Below, in pieces: positions 12,801-24,620 of a DNA stretch of 64,000 bases. Where the stretch lies: the NCBI RefSeq assembly GCF_963678635.1, contig NC_087062.1, forward strand, positions 58,108,129 to 58,172,128, written 5' to 3'. The notes under the pieces are model-generated. The model made no database searches. It worked only from the letters and a program-made list of their open reading frames with translations, and was not told the DNA's origin. The number at the start of each line of letters is the position of its first letter. Within the stretch, counting starts at the first letter, position 1. The stretch is from Symsagittifera roscoffensis. Lineage: Eukaryota; Xenacoelomorpha; Acoela; Convolutidae. A program made the translations under genes and the position numbers.

Positions 12801-14885
12801 AACATAAGTGCCAAAAAGGCCGGATAATTAAAATGCTAACACGCACAAAAGATGTCTTTTATGAAAAATTTGTTGACAGCAGAGGCCTCCGAGAAGTTTG
12901 CTCAGATGAGTCCTGTGAACAAAATTATTAAGGGTAAAAAGTCTAGTAACCGACTGCAACACACTTGCTATCGCAAGTGGAAAAAAGAAGATAAACGATT
13001 TTCAACAAAAGAAAAAAATCAACAATTTGAAGCAATTTTTTGCTCTTTCCACAATAAGGTTTTCATCGTCGACACACACTATTCACTATACTGAATCTGA
13101 CAAAATTTAGGATCGAGAGAATAGGTATTTAATTTACGTAAACTCAACACAAACAATTATCCAATAAAATGCTATGCTTTTGATGTAAAATTGAAAAAAT
13201 TGATCAATAAAGCCGAAAAATTTTATGTCTGATAAAGTTTACAATCAAAAAACTACTTAGAGTTCAACCCTCCATAAAAAGCACTAAGAAAAGGGTGGAA
13301 GTGGCTGGCAAAAAAAAATCAGAAACTAAGCCGACAAAAAATAAACAGAAAACCACAAATCGAGAAATCAGGAAAAACTTAAATTTAATTTATGATTTTT
13401 ACCGCAAACATAATCGACAAACATTGAGGGATCCACAGTGAAGTTAATTAAAAGACTGTTGAACAATGAACGCAAAGAAACAACAAACTGAGTTGTTTTT
13501 CAGAAAAAAAAACTTCAATTATCGAACTTCAAAATTATATCGCCTTGAAGGTGACTGAAATTCAGGAACAGTTTATATTGACATTATGATAAAAATTAAC
13601 TGAATACGAGAAAACTGGATCAAAATTCTTATTCCGCTGGGAAATCTGATAGTTACAAACCAATTTTCGTAGTTAACGTGAAACTTCTTCGAACACAGAG
13701 GCGAATTTGAGCTTTCAACCACTTGCAATTGAAAAATTATTGACTATGATTAAAGCAAATGAAAAGACAAACAAAAACTGAAAAAACTTACAAAAAATTG
13801 TCCTTTTTCAAAAAACTGGAACAAAATTAACTGCACCATTTGAAACTTTAAGAATCCGGTATTTGTCGCCTTCAGCATGGCTGATAATACTGCATCGAAT
13901 GCACATAATACTCCTTGTATTTATAAAGAAAACCATTTCCAAAAGGTTATAATATGCATTTATGAAAAAGATCAAATAGCAAAAAAATTAGCTCTATTTC
14001 TTGGAATTCAATAACTTGCTAAAACTGAAATACTCTGAAATTATTCAACCACAATGAATGCAATTTATAAGTTCCCAAACTTTAGGCAAATTTGCTGCTG
14101 TGCCAAAAACAAGCAGACAAACAGAAGCTCATAAAGACTTTTTGACGCGGGGAGAATTTTTCGTTTAGAAAAAAACAGGTCCTTGCAAAATCATTGACCT
14201 TTGTCTTTGCAGGCAGGTGCGTTACCTCCTCGCTATATGCGCGAATCAACGTCTGACTTTTGATTTCAGATGAAACAAAGGTAGAAATGATTCAAGAGAT
14301 TCTGTTAAACTAGTTGTTAACCCGAAAAAAAAATCTTTATTCCCATTTGAAAACGCTTGCGAATTGCAAGCCTAAACAATTTTATGAAAAAGGAGAATAA
14401 AAAATCACAAAGACTTATATAAGCGTCCTCACTATGTTCATCGATTCCTAAAACAAAAAGAAGCAAGTGTGCAGACAATACGTTAGGTGCTGAAATCCAA
14501 GAACAGAGTTATTTACGGAAAAAAACTTGTTGACCCGGTAAAACTAGGTTGCAAAACTTGCTATCACAAGTCTACACAAAATTGATGATTGACTTTTTTT
14601 GAAGAAACTAATGCAATTTGAGAAAACTGGATTAATAGAGTACTTTTTATTCCGCTGAAAAATCTAAGAATTACAACTCACTTTCAAAACTTTATATGCG
14701 ACCTGAACAAAACTGGAAATGAACAAAACTTAAAAAGAAGTCAAAAGTCAACCGCAAAAAATATAATTTCCTTTCTTCTTGAAAAAAAATCATCACAACC
14801 TATATAAGTGTCTTCAGTACGTTCACTGACACATAAAATGCTAATTTCAAACAAAATTATCACACAAACATCTCATAACTTAATA

Positions 14886-15560
14886 CAGTGCTGATTTAAA
14901 TTATCCGGAAAAAACGAACAAAATTTGAAAATTCAAACACGTTTTTCTCGAATTGGGTTTGAAAAGATTAAAAGCGATGAGAATAAAATTTGCTCAGAAT
15001 TTCACCAAAATTATTATGGTACCTCAAAAATGGGTAATTTTGGCTTTTTCCTATAATTCGAAAATCACGCTGAAACTACCTATTTGATTGATAAAACAAT
15101 TTTTTTTTAAAAAAAGAAGCCTTTTGCACCACCCAACAAAGTTCTAGAAGAGTAAAAGTTCCTAAAACTTGCGTAAAAGCGTTTTAAATTTGGTTTTAAG
15201 CAAAGATTTAGATTTTTATATGGTAAATATGATCTTTTTTGGCTTTCAACCAAAAATACATTATCTTATACAGCTTTTTCGAAGTCTTACCCTTCTAGAA
15301 CTTTAATGGGCTGTGCAAAAGGCTTCTTTTGATATTAAGTTTCAGCGTAATTTTTGATTAATTAGAAAACAGCCAAAATTACCCATAAATGTGGTAAAAA
15401 TTTAGTTGCGAATTTTGCAAAATAAAATTCACCAAATTATTTGGTGAAAACCTGAGCAATTTTTATTTCGTTCACTTTTAGTCTAAACTTAACCCGGTTT
15501 GAGAAAATGGTTTTGAAGTTTCAAATGTTTCTCGTGTCCGGTTAATTTAAATCAGCACTG
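14886..15560. mobile_element. 675-bp foldback/MITE-like element flanked by TA
   Basis: It begins and ends with a 24-bp inverted repeat with one mismatch (CAGTGCTGATTTAAAT... and its complement) and is flanked by TA on both sides, as in Tc1/mariner target-site duplications. Further inverted matches run inward (gccttttgcacc/gtgcaaaaggc; tgggtaattttggct/agccaaaattaccca), so the two halves form a long imperfect palindrome. No transposase is encoded; it is a non-autonomous element. Confidence 0.9.
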
Positions 15561-16400
15561 TACTAATCTATTTATATTTGCATGCTCTACAATTAAAAAC
15601 AGAACTAATTCAAGCGCAGTAAAATACAAAACAAAGGGCAATCAACATGAAACAGAATGGTAGAAGCGTTAGTTTATAGTAGAGAAAGATGAAAGTAAAA
15701 TATTCGAGGATATTCGCTGTTTACCTGGACTGAAAGCGAGAAGAGGACTTGCTACTAGGAAGGTCGTTTTTGAACCTGCAAAACACCAATAACTTTCTTC
15801 ATCCAAAGCGAGTCAATTTCCAGGGGATCTTTTTTCCAGGCTTTTTGTCAAAGAACACCAAATCGTAGTCGACCATTCGAGAATTAAGTCATATTTCATA
15901 ACTTTTCAACTATTCATTAATACAAAGTTTTTCGGAATTTTTGACATTTAACGTGTCCACGACGACAACCTTTCATTTTGATAAGGCGAAAGTATTTAAT
16001 GCATTTTTAGTGCCGTTAAAGAAAAAATTATCATATGGAGCTATGAGATTGAACAACCAAACGATCATTGCCTAAAAATACTATTTCAGATAACAAGGAA
16101 CCTTAAATGCCCCTGCACGAAATACTACGCTCGTTTCAAATTTCAGCCACTTTGTTTTTCGCTCATCAATGCAGAAAGCAATCTGAATATTGATATGTGA
16201 CCAAAAATGAGAAAATAATGAATGATCTTAATTGGTATGGTTGCATGACTCAATAACATGAGGTTGATTTGTAAACCATTAGATATTGCATAGTGAAAAC
16301 TCTGACAGAATTGAATGCATGGAATATGTTGAAATTCCAGCTTCGAGTTATCAACCGATGTTTAAATGACAGACTATTTTAGTTTCCAACTAACTGTTGC

Positions 16401-16514
16401 CTCTTATCTACTAAGGGCGAGTTCCCCATGCTATAAGCACCGGCCGCTGCCTCGTATACGTCTCCGGTACTAGAGTGTCTATTACGACTCTTTGGACTAC
16501 GGTCAGCCTTAGAA
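16401..16514 (-). CDS. par-1/MARK: MARK exon 18: cassette exon with a GC donor
   Basis: 114 bases after the acceptor CTGTGGCAG, reading SSKADRSPKSRNRHSSTGDV then YEAAAGAYSMGNSPLVDKR. Both ends are phase 2, so it can be included or skipped without changing frame. The phase-correct donor is GAG|GCAACA, a GC-AG intron; GT sites nearby (for example CTTA|GTAGAT) give the wrong phase for the KA1 exon. The uninterrupted, compositionally linker-like reading in AT-rich surroundings is the main support. Confidence 0.75.
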
Positions 16515-16936
16515 CTGCCACAGAACAGCAAAACAGTGATGTCTACAGAACTTCTTCTTGTGTGTCTTCTTTCCCTTTTAGACGACTTTTTTCTACAAAA
16601 TCATCCACCCAATTCTCATTCATTTCATCTTCAGCATCATTATAGAAGCAATTGCGGTCGATTAACCATTGAAATAGAGAGCATGATTTCCCTAAGTCAG
16701 TAACATCATATCAAGCATCTCTTTTAGTTAATAGAATGATTATTTATAAGCTTCTATAAATTGACTCAACACACCGCCACCACCTGCATGCGCCACTATC
16801 AGGATAGAGAACAATATTCATGCACATAAATCACAGAGAAGTTAGGCATTACAACGAGCAACACTTATTCTAAAAAAATCATAACAGCCCTTGAGCCATT
16901 TAGCCTGCAAATTGATAGGGAATGAAAAAAACTTAC

Positions 16937-17293
16937 CTCTTGCTGAATCGGTTTGATATTCTTTCGAACAGCGATGCTTGCACTGAGCTGCCTCTTGTGA
17001 ACTCACTATGACCACCCTGGTTGGCCCCTTTTGCTGAAGAGGGGGCTGCTGGGTTGACGTTTGCCGCGGGAGGGATGTTTAGGGCTGTCCGGTGATCCTT
17101 AACAGGACCCCCGTGATATGTTTGCCTGCCCGCAACTTGTCTCGACAGCGAGGGGTTCTGAGGGGATGGACCTTGAGGTGCAATTTGGGAGCCAGGAGGG
17201 GCACCTCTCACTGACCCAGAATGGAGACTTGGTTGTTGCTGTGACGTGGGCTGCATTCTGGCTAAGCCAACTCCGCTAGTTGAGGAGGGCGAA
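16937..17293 (-). CDS. par-1/MARK: MARK exon 17: Pro/Gln/Ser linker
   Basis: 357 bases reading SPSSTSGVGLARMQPTSQQQ and on to SLFERISNRFSKR at a strong GTAAGT donor. Exit phase 2. The terminal RISNRFSKR basic-hydrophobic stretch resembles short membrane-near or regulatory motifs of MARK linkers, but this is only a suggestion. Confidence 0.9.
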
Positions 17294-17692
17294 CTGAAAT
17301 AAATGTTAAGCTCTTCTAGTCGAATAACCAAACCATTTATATATTTTAGATTTGTTACAAAGTCAAAACATACAAATGAGGCCGTATAGTCTGGACATAA
17401 CAGCACGTGAAACTACCACATCGTTCTGTAGTAACATAGGTAAAAGTTGGTCCTCAAGACAAATTTCGTAGTAACTTTCTAAGTCTGAGACAATCTACAA
17501 GCGCTTGACAGATAAAATGATAAGACATAGCTATCAGTAAGGCTAAAATGAATAGACGCATGAACAAGTGGGTTTATGCAAACTAGAGATAGAGATTAAG
17601 ACAAGGTCAGCAGAATACGACAGAACAGAACAGAATAGAACAAGATAGAGGATTCTCGAACAGATCAGAGCTTCGTTTGTCTCTTCTCTTAC
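17294..17692. other. Intron between MARK exons 16 and 17
   Basis: 400 bases with a canonical donor (GTAAGA) and acceptor (TTTATTTCAG, minus strand). Nothing else seen. Confidence 0.85.
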
Positions 17693-18112
17693 TCGATAAC
17701 TACTGCCCCTGTTGATATTTCGACTCCTGTCGACTCGATTGGAGCTCTTGGGGATTGTAGGTTATAGAACAGCTGGCCTGGGGATCCAGTCGTTCCTGTT
17801 ACCACCGGCTTTGCCGTTATGAGATGCATAGTATGCCTTTGTCTGGCACTGTTTCTGTGAGTTGAGGATGATGTTGATGATGATACTATGCTAGAGTGGC
17901 GATCTGTGTTCATAGATGAGGCCATAGTTGCAGCTACGGACGAGATCATGGACATAGGTGATGTTGTGGTATCCGTGACATACTTGTTTGACAACACACT
18001 AGCTGGGGTTGTGGTCGACGTAGTGGTTCCAGTGTTGACTTGGGTTTGTGTATGGGCCAAGGGAACATTGCTGGAGGGAGTTGCCACTACATCTGCCGAT
18101 TTGCCACTCAGG
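17693..18112 (-). CDS. par-1/MARK: MARK exon 16: Thr/Ser linker
   Basis: 420 bases after a TATGTGCAG acceptor, beginning SLSGKSADVVATPSSNVPLA and containing TTTSTTTP and IVSSSTSSSTHRNSARQRH, a basic patch. Donor GTAAGA, exit phase 2. Confidence 0.88.
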
Positions 18113-18443
18113 CTGCACATACACATACAGTAGCATTAGTTAGTTGCGTTAGTTCATATTTTACATATTTTACTTTTCAAGAAAGAACCCAAAGAAAGTT
18201 GAAAGTGAAGGCACTCTAAGAATTGAGTCAGTAGAAAAAGCATCTAAGGAATATGAACTCTAGGTTATATCTACAGACACTGAAGAAGTCAATTGAACTC
18301 AATTTAGTCAGGTTAAGTGTGACGGAATTTCCAACAAAACAAACGAGGAAACCAAAAGTTCCATTCAGCCAAGTAACTCAAGCTCAAATATGAAACGGAT
18401 TCAAACAATCAGGTTGTCCACATAGCATATCTATCAAGGCCAC

Positions 18444-18734
18444 CTAGGATTTTCTGGGTCGAACTGGTCGGTGCCATAGGGAAGGAACGACTGTTCGTTG
18501 TGCATTGCGAAGGGGTATACAACTCCTTGAGGGTTGAAATCCTGGACCCCGCTGGACAACTGACCCAGCCGGAAAGGCTGTCCTCCGCCTGCAGTGCTTG
18601 GTCTGGTGGGGAGAGAGGGGTGACTTTCCGAGTTGCCAATATTTGAGTGGCCGTAAGTGGGATTATAAAAAGGATTGGTAGGGGACGCATCTAACTGATG
18701 AACGGCCGAGTTCCGTACTCGTGATTCTTCCACG
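18444..18734 (-). CDS. par-1/MARK: MARK exon 15: Pro/Asn-rich linker
   Basis: 291 bases after a TTGATTTAG acceptor, beginning VEESRVRNSAVHQLDASPTN and ending DPENPR at a GTGGCC donor. Exit phase 2. The aromatic/Pro-rich stretch NPFYNPTYGH is distinctive but unassigned. Confidence 0.87.
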
Positions 18735-19362
18735 CTAAATCAAATGGACAATTCACTCCATAATGCCATCAAATTATTCTGCCGTAAGGATGGCCGAGAC
18801 GAAACAAAAAAAGCAATACCTTTAACTTTATATTTTCGATTTTTGTCATTTTGAAGAACATAGCCATCAAACAGCTGAACAAGCGTCAAAAAACTAGAGT
18901 AAAAAAGGAAAAAAAAACTATTGATTTTTTTACACAGTGATACAACCCTGGAGCGTAAAAATGTGACTATAAAAAACCGTAAAATCGTGACAAATTTCAT
19001 ATTTTCACACTTCGAAACATTACAAAATAGGAAACAATCTGGCCATTCTCCTACATGTATGATCCATACAGCTCACTTAAAAATCGAAGTAGGGGAAATA
19101 TGGGAAAAAGAAAAAAATAAAACTATTTTTACGTCGTAATATTTGCATTCACATATTTTTGAAACGGCTTAATCAGAGCTGATCATGATTTCAAAAAAAA
19201 TCAAGACAAGCCGCCAATCATTACTTTCTCTGGAATGAAGAGGCATTCGAAGGCAAACAAAAAATTGAACAAGCTTGCTGAAATCTTAAATAAGAAGAAA
19301 TCCATGAACGCAAGTAAACAGAAAAAAAAACTGGCTTTTTATGAAAAAATTCGGAAAATTTT

Positions 19363-19745
19363 AAACAGAGAGGCGAAGATACGCTTCGCAAACACTAGCG
19401 AAAGCACGGATAAAACGCAGCTTTATAAAATGAAAAAAGAAAAAGAAGAAATAAGCCTCAAATTAGCAAAAATTCGGCAACGTCTCGGATTCGATCTTCG
19501 ACCGCTCGCGATCTAGAAATTATTTATCTCACGCACTAACCACTGAACCACAGACACTGAAATTCTTTCAAACATTAGACACAAATAAAGCAGAGAACAG
19601 ATGCTATAAAATTTCCAATGCTACAGATCGTGATTATAGCTGAAGTGCTACCAAATAATAAACACTATTATTTGCAAGTTAGGTTAGAAAAAAAGAAAGC
19701 TCGTAATGATACACTAGCTGCTCGCAAGTGTAATTAATAGTATCT
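19363..19745 (-). repeat. tRNA-containing dispersed repeat, copy 3
   Basis: Begins agaggcgaagatacgcttcg and holds a tRNA-like core (about 19475-19555, minus; A-box complement actaaccactgaaccac, B-box region ctcggattcgatc). The right part is acaaataaagcagagaacag then cagatcgtgattatagc. Confidence 0.8.
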
Positions 19746-19989
19746 ATACATTAATTTTAACTGTTTATTCGCGGTTATAAGAACACATTGATTGGTCCTG
19801 GTCGAATGTTGAGATAAACTCACTATTTATCCGAATTCAAATTCTGTGACATACACCATTTACCAATGTGTAAAATTTAAGCACGAAAAATAACACATAA
19901 CATTTCTTCATTAAGGGTATTCTCGCTCTTCCAAAAACCCTAGTATGCAATATAATTTCTGTTAATTTTCCGAACAAAAAAACAACACA

Positions 19990-20345
19990 CTACCGAAAAC
20001 ACGGATAAAAAGCAGCTCTATAAAATGAAAAAAGAAAAAGTAGACACAAACCAAGTATTAGTTAAAATTCGGCTACGTGTCGGATACAATCCTGCTACCT
20101 ACATATTATTAGTCTAATGCACTAACCACTCAGCCAAATACTCTTAACAATTCGCTAACACTAGCCAAAAAAGCAGAGAACAAATGCTATGAAATTTTCA
20201 ATGCTATAGATTGTGATAATAGCGAAAGTGCCACCAACTAAGCATCTCTGATTGGGAGTTAGATTGGAAAAAAAGATTCGTACTAGTACACTAGGCTCGC
20301 AAGTGTGAACAACTAGCATCAGGCCTAATGTTTACACAGGCGAAG
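19990..20345 (-). repeat. tRNA-containing dispersed repeat, copy 4
   Basis: A tRNA-like core at about 20065-20145 (minus) in the usual setting: aaaagcagctctataaaatg on the left, aaaagcagagaacaaatgct and a gattgtgataatagcgaaag block on the right. Confidence 0.75.
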
Positions 20346-22089
20346 TTGCACTTCGCATAACAAGCAAAAATATGACCGATAATGCTACTGGGAAAAACAA
20401 AATGAGCAAAACTTTGACTCTAGTAAAACTTTGAGCCTAGAAAACATCTTAAGTGACTCACGTCAATTACGAGTCTACATAATTGCTAAGTAACGCAAGC
20501 CAATTATGACGCATTATCAGTACCAGTCAATTTGAAGAAAAAAAAGAAATTTACCAACTAGCATGCCTCAATTTATAGAGCGGACGCATTTTAGCCAGTA
20601 TACCAAAAAGTTCATTAAGAACATCCAACCATGCCCAGGTTCGAACCCTCTTATTTTGTTGCGGCTCTCCTTCCCTACTTTTACGCTACAGATCTATGAT
20701 ACCTTGAAGCTAAAGTGATATTTGTAATATAAAAGTCTGTGCGTATATCCCTAGCAATGGCTGCACTTAATAGCTGGTTTTTGATCAAAATTAACCCTTT
20801 CAAAATGAACACTTTCACATTTTGACGCAACATTTTGTTCATACTATAACACAAGCTTTGCTTGTGTAAAAAAACTAACGAGTGCAATGTTTAACATTTC
20901 ATTTTTCTTTTGACTTAGATATACCCTGTCCAATTGAACAGTTAAAAAATTTTAAGTTTAAATTTTTTAAGACCTTTCTTTCTGCTCAGCTAACTTCCGT
21001 TCAATTGAACAAATTGAATGTCTCCCGACATCTTATTCGAGCGTATTATCGAGCGTTAAACACTAGGTGGGTCATATCAGAAGATCGAAGATGCAAATAA
21101 AAAGTAAAATGAAAACAATTCATAGGTTTCTTCAAAAATTTATTTTCTTGATATTTTGGACTAACCATTTGCAAAAAAAAAATAACTAAGTACCTTCATT
21201 TGAAGTAGAAAAAAAATCAAAGTCGAAAAGCCAAAGTTTTCTGAGGTTTTTTTCGTGGTGAGTTTATAAGCTAACAGGTTTGCATTCAAATTATCTATGT
21301 GGTTTAGCAAGTTGGCTCAAAAGTGCCCAGTGTGAAGGCAGTAAAGATAAATAGCTAAATTGTAAATTTCAGAAAATCTACTTATTTCATATTTTTTTTA
21401 TTTCAAAGTGCTTATTTACCACAAAATCATGAGCCAAACCGCGATAAATTAGAATTGAGCGTAATAAAATTTCCAAATTTTTGTGAGCAAACAAAAAAAA
21501 ACATTAGGACTTATATAAATGTCCCCACAACGTTCATTGACACTTGAACAACCAAAACTTATACGTTATCTTTGTTATGAAAATACCATATGGCTTAAAT
21601 AGGATTTTTAAAGATAATATGTACTCTCCTGAAGCCTATTATCAGTTAAATCTGTTGGCTATTTCAAAAAATTCAAAATATGAGAGCTTAAATCACACTA
21701 AAATGTTCAAAACATGAACAAAAGAGTGAAAAAACTGATTTTTGAAAAAACTTAAGCTTTGGAATTTTGAGTAAAAAAACATGGCCTTGCAGCTTTTTGA
21801 CATTGAACAACTCACACAGAGACTAAGCTGCACTTCGCAAACACTAGGGAGAAAACGAGAAAGAGTAGCTCCAAAAAGTTAAATAAGAAAAGATAGAAAT
21901 ACGCCTCGATTTAGTAAACCATTTTATTACTACAATCGATAGCTTGCAAGTGTAAAAATTGACACCGTTTTGATAAAATTAGCTCTACTTGAAAAAACTG
22001 CATCAAAATGTACAAAAGAACTTCCGGGAAATCTCAAAAACAAAATCTAAGCTAAAAGTCGATCACGTTTTCGTCTTCTCCATATTCAA

Positions 22090-22450
22090 CGAATCTTACA
22101 CAGAGGTGAAGCTTTGCTTAACAAACACTAACAAGAACTCGACAAAAAGCAGCTCTATGAAGTACATTTTGAAAAGGTAGAAATAAGCCTCGATTTGGTA
22201 AAAATTCGGCTGCTCGGATTTGATCTGCGACCTTGAGAATATGAGTCTCACACACTAACCACTCAGCCACGGACGCTAAATAAATCACAAACATTAACAA
22301 CAAAGAAAGCAGAGTAGAGATGATACGAAAATTTCAATGCTGCAGACTGTGATTATAGCATTAAGGCACACAAATGAGTGCACTCTTTTAATGAACACTT
22401 TTTTATGTGCAAGTTAGATTAGAAAAACGAAGGTTCGTACTAAGACACTA
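22090..22450 (-). repeat. tRNA-containing dispersed repeat, copy 5
   Basis: The minus-strand core at about 22197-22277 reads GCGTCCGTGGCTGAGTGGTT, then a GAGACTCATA anticodon region, then a B-box-like GATCAAATCC. The flanks match the other copies. A partial head fragment also occurs at 21815-21920. Confidence 0.8.
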
Positions 22451-23369
22451 AGTAAAAAACTACAGGACATTCAATCTCTCACTCTATTCCTCTGTGCAGA
22501 TAGGTCTAAAAAGCGGATAAATTCAAAACCAATAGTCGATAAAAACTTTTTGGAACTTTTTTGAAACTGAGTGCGAAACCAAACTAAAAGGGCTTATACA
22601 TAAAGCAATATAGAGCTCTTAAGAATTTGGGGTACCAAAAATGCTTCACTTTAAGCTACAAAATTGGCAAACTATGAATCAACATGCTTCAATTGAACCA
22701 GACATAATTGAGTACTCCAAAAATTGACTAAAACAGCCTTTTTGAACAAATTCACCGCAAGTGAAGCAATCATTTCTAACACAAATTTAAGAACCTTGTG
22801 TTTCAGATTTACGCTTTCATATTTGAAAGTTGTATAGTTTTGCATTCGGCAAAAATGTTTCAATTTGATGAGCACAAAAACAAAACTGTTTTTCGTGACC
22901 TTTGCAGTTCGATAGTTGAGTTTCCCTTCCTTTTAACAAAGCAAATGAACTGAACTAATAAAAAGAAATAATTAGTCAAATCGCGCAAAAAAGTGATACA
23001 ATTCAAGCGCAGCATTGCAAGCTAGCGAATAGAAAATGAGACAAATTACAAAATCGGAACAAAAATTGGGGAAAAAATAGAAATAATGTTTACCAAGCGA
23101 CCACTAAGCCGACAACAGGCGGATAGATGCCCACTGAGCAGAAAACAAAAAAAAATGTCATTGTGTTCAATGGCCATTGTTGTCCAAAAACAGAAATTGT
23201 TGTCATAAAAAAACTTTAAAGTCTCGAGACAAACTACCTGAATTTCTTTTTTTTAAAAAAAGATCAATTTTTGTCTTTTAAGCGACACAAAATAGGCTAA
23301 CTAACACAAGCCGAACCATTTAGGCCAAATATAGCTTTTAAGCGAAACAAAAAATATAACAAAAGAAAA

Positions 23370-23720
23370 TACACAAACACTAGCGAGAACACGACGGAAA
23401 AGCAGCTCTATAAATTGCAAAAAAAGTAGAAGTAAAAAAAAGTTCTGCTTTGTCTTGCATTCGATCATGCGACCTACTTTGAACTAGAAGATTGAAAGTC
23501 TCACGCACTAACCACTCAAAACGCACGCTTAATACATCACAAACATTAGCCACAAATAAAGCAGAGAACAGACGCTATGAAATTTCCACTGCTAGACCAC
23601 GATTATAGCAAAAATGCCACCAAATAAGTTAACACTTTCCACTTTCAATGAACACTTTTTATTTGCGAGTTAGGTTAGAAAAAAAAGGTTCGTACTAATA
23701 CACTACGCTGATGGCTAGTG
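23370..23720 (-). repeat. tRNA-containing dispersed repeat, copy 6
   Basis: Same block order as the other copies: cacaaacactagcgagaac, gcagctctataa, a tRNA-like core (about 23450-23530, minus strand, with actaaccactcaa as the A-box complement), then acaaataaagcagagaacag and ttgcgagttaggttag. The core has extra bases and is decayed. Confidence 0.75.
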
Positions 23721-24096
23721 TAAATAAGACTATTGTAAATTCGAAACACTGGCATCTACGATGACATTGTTGAAAGCACAAAAAAGTTCGCATTTGTTGC
23801 AATAAAAACGAATAAACATCAGCAGACAAACTAAAGACCGACAATTCAATTTTTCCCCCAAAAAAAACTTTCAATTTCATACATACTAAAAAAAAGTTCC
23901 GGCCGGGACTTCAACTCCAGACCTAGGAGAGAAAAGGCAACAGAAATAACACTATCCCAGGTGGGAACGAACCTATAAAGTTTTGAGGTTTCATATTGAC
24001 GCAAGTAAGATTAGTAAGAAAAGTCTAGTACCCAATTACAAAGGCCAGTTCGCGGTGAAAAAAGTCTAATTCCCGATTACAAGAGAAATGTTGTAG

Positions 24097-24620
24097 CAAG
24101 TGTAAACACAGTAAAATTCAAAGTAAAATTATTCAAAAACAAGTGAAAAATGGACAACCAACAGACATTGGAAAAGAGCCAATTATTGCAAAAAAAAGCA
24201 GAAAAAAATTCTTTGATTTTTTTTGTGAAAACTTTAACTTTCGAACTTCAAATAAAAAACATATGGCCTTAAAGCTCTTTGAAGGACAAACAATTTTATT
24301 GGCACTTTTATGGTAAAATTGACCCAACTTGAGACAACCAGATTATTAGGAATAGCTTTTATTCCGCTGTGAAATCCGATAACAAGAGAGTTGTCGTAGC
24401 AAGTGTAAGCACAGTAAAAATGCAAAGTAAAATTATTTAAAAATTAGAGAAAAAAGACAACCAACAGGAATTGGAAAAGAGCCAATTATTCCAAGAAAAA
24501 AGAAAAAATGATGTTTTTTAGAAACCTTCAACTTTCGAACTTAAAAACATATGGCCTTATAGCTCTTTGAAGGTCAAAAACAAAAGATTATTGACACTTT
24601 TTGGTAAAATCGTATGAAAA
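24097..24620. repeat. Roughly 296-bp tandem duplication
   Basis: The stretch beginning gcaagtgtaaacacagtaaa at 24097 recurs, diverged, from 24393. Each copy contains a family-2 repeat fragment (gaaaagagccaattatt...). Confidence 0.8.

Larger units (their letters stand above)
8389..16400. other. 8-kb repeat-filled intron before the KA1 exon
   Basis: The largest intron of the gene. It holds two tRNA-containing repeats (9042-9430, 12540-12800), a hairpin-flanked tRNA-like unit (9767-9915), a 0.96-kb tandem duplication (10105-12017), several family-2 copies and a TA-flanked foldback element (14886-15560). The 15570-16380 stretch is AT-rich without recognised content. Confidence 0.8.

Noticed and set aside
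9150-23530. Functional tRNA genes at the tRNA-like cores
   Set aside because: Cores are mutated in stems and boxes, lie in repeated units of hundreds of bases and are present many times; they are repeat parts rather than genes.
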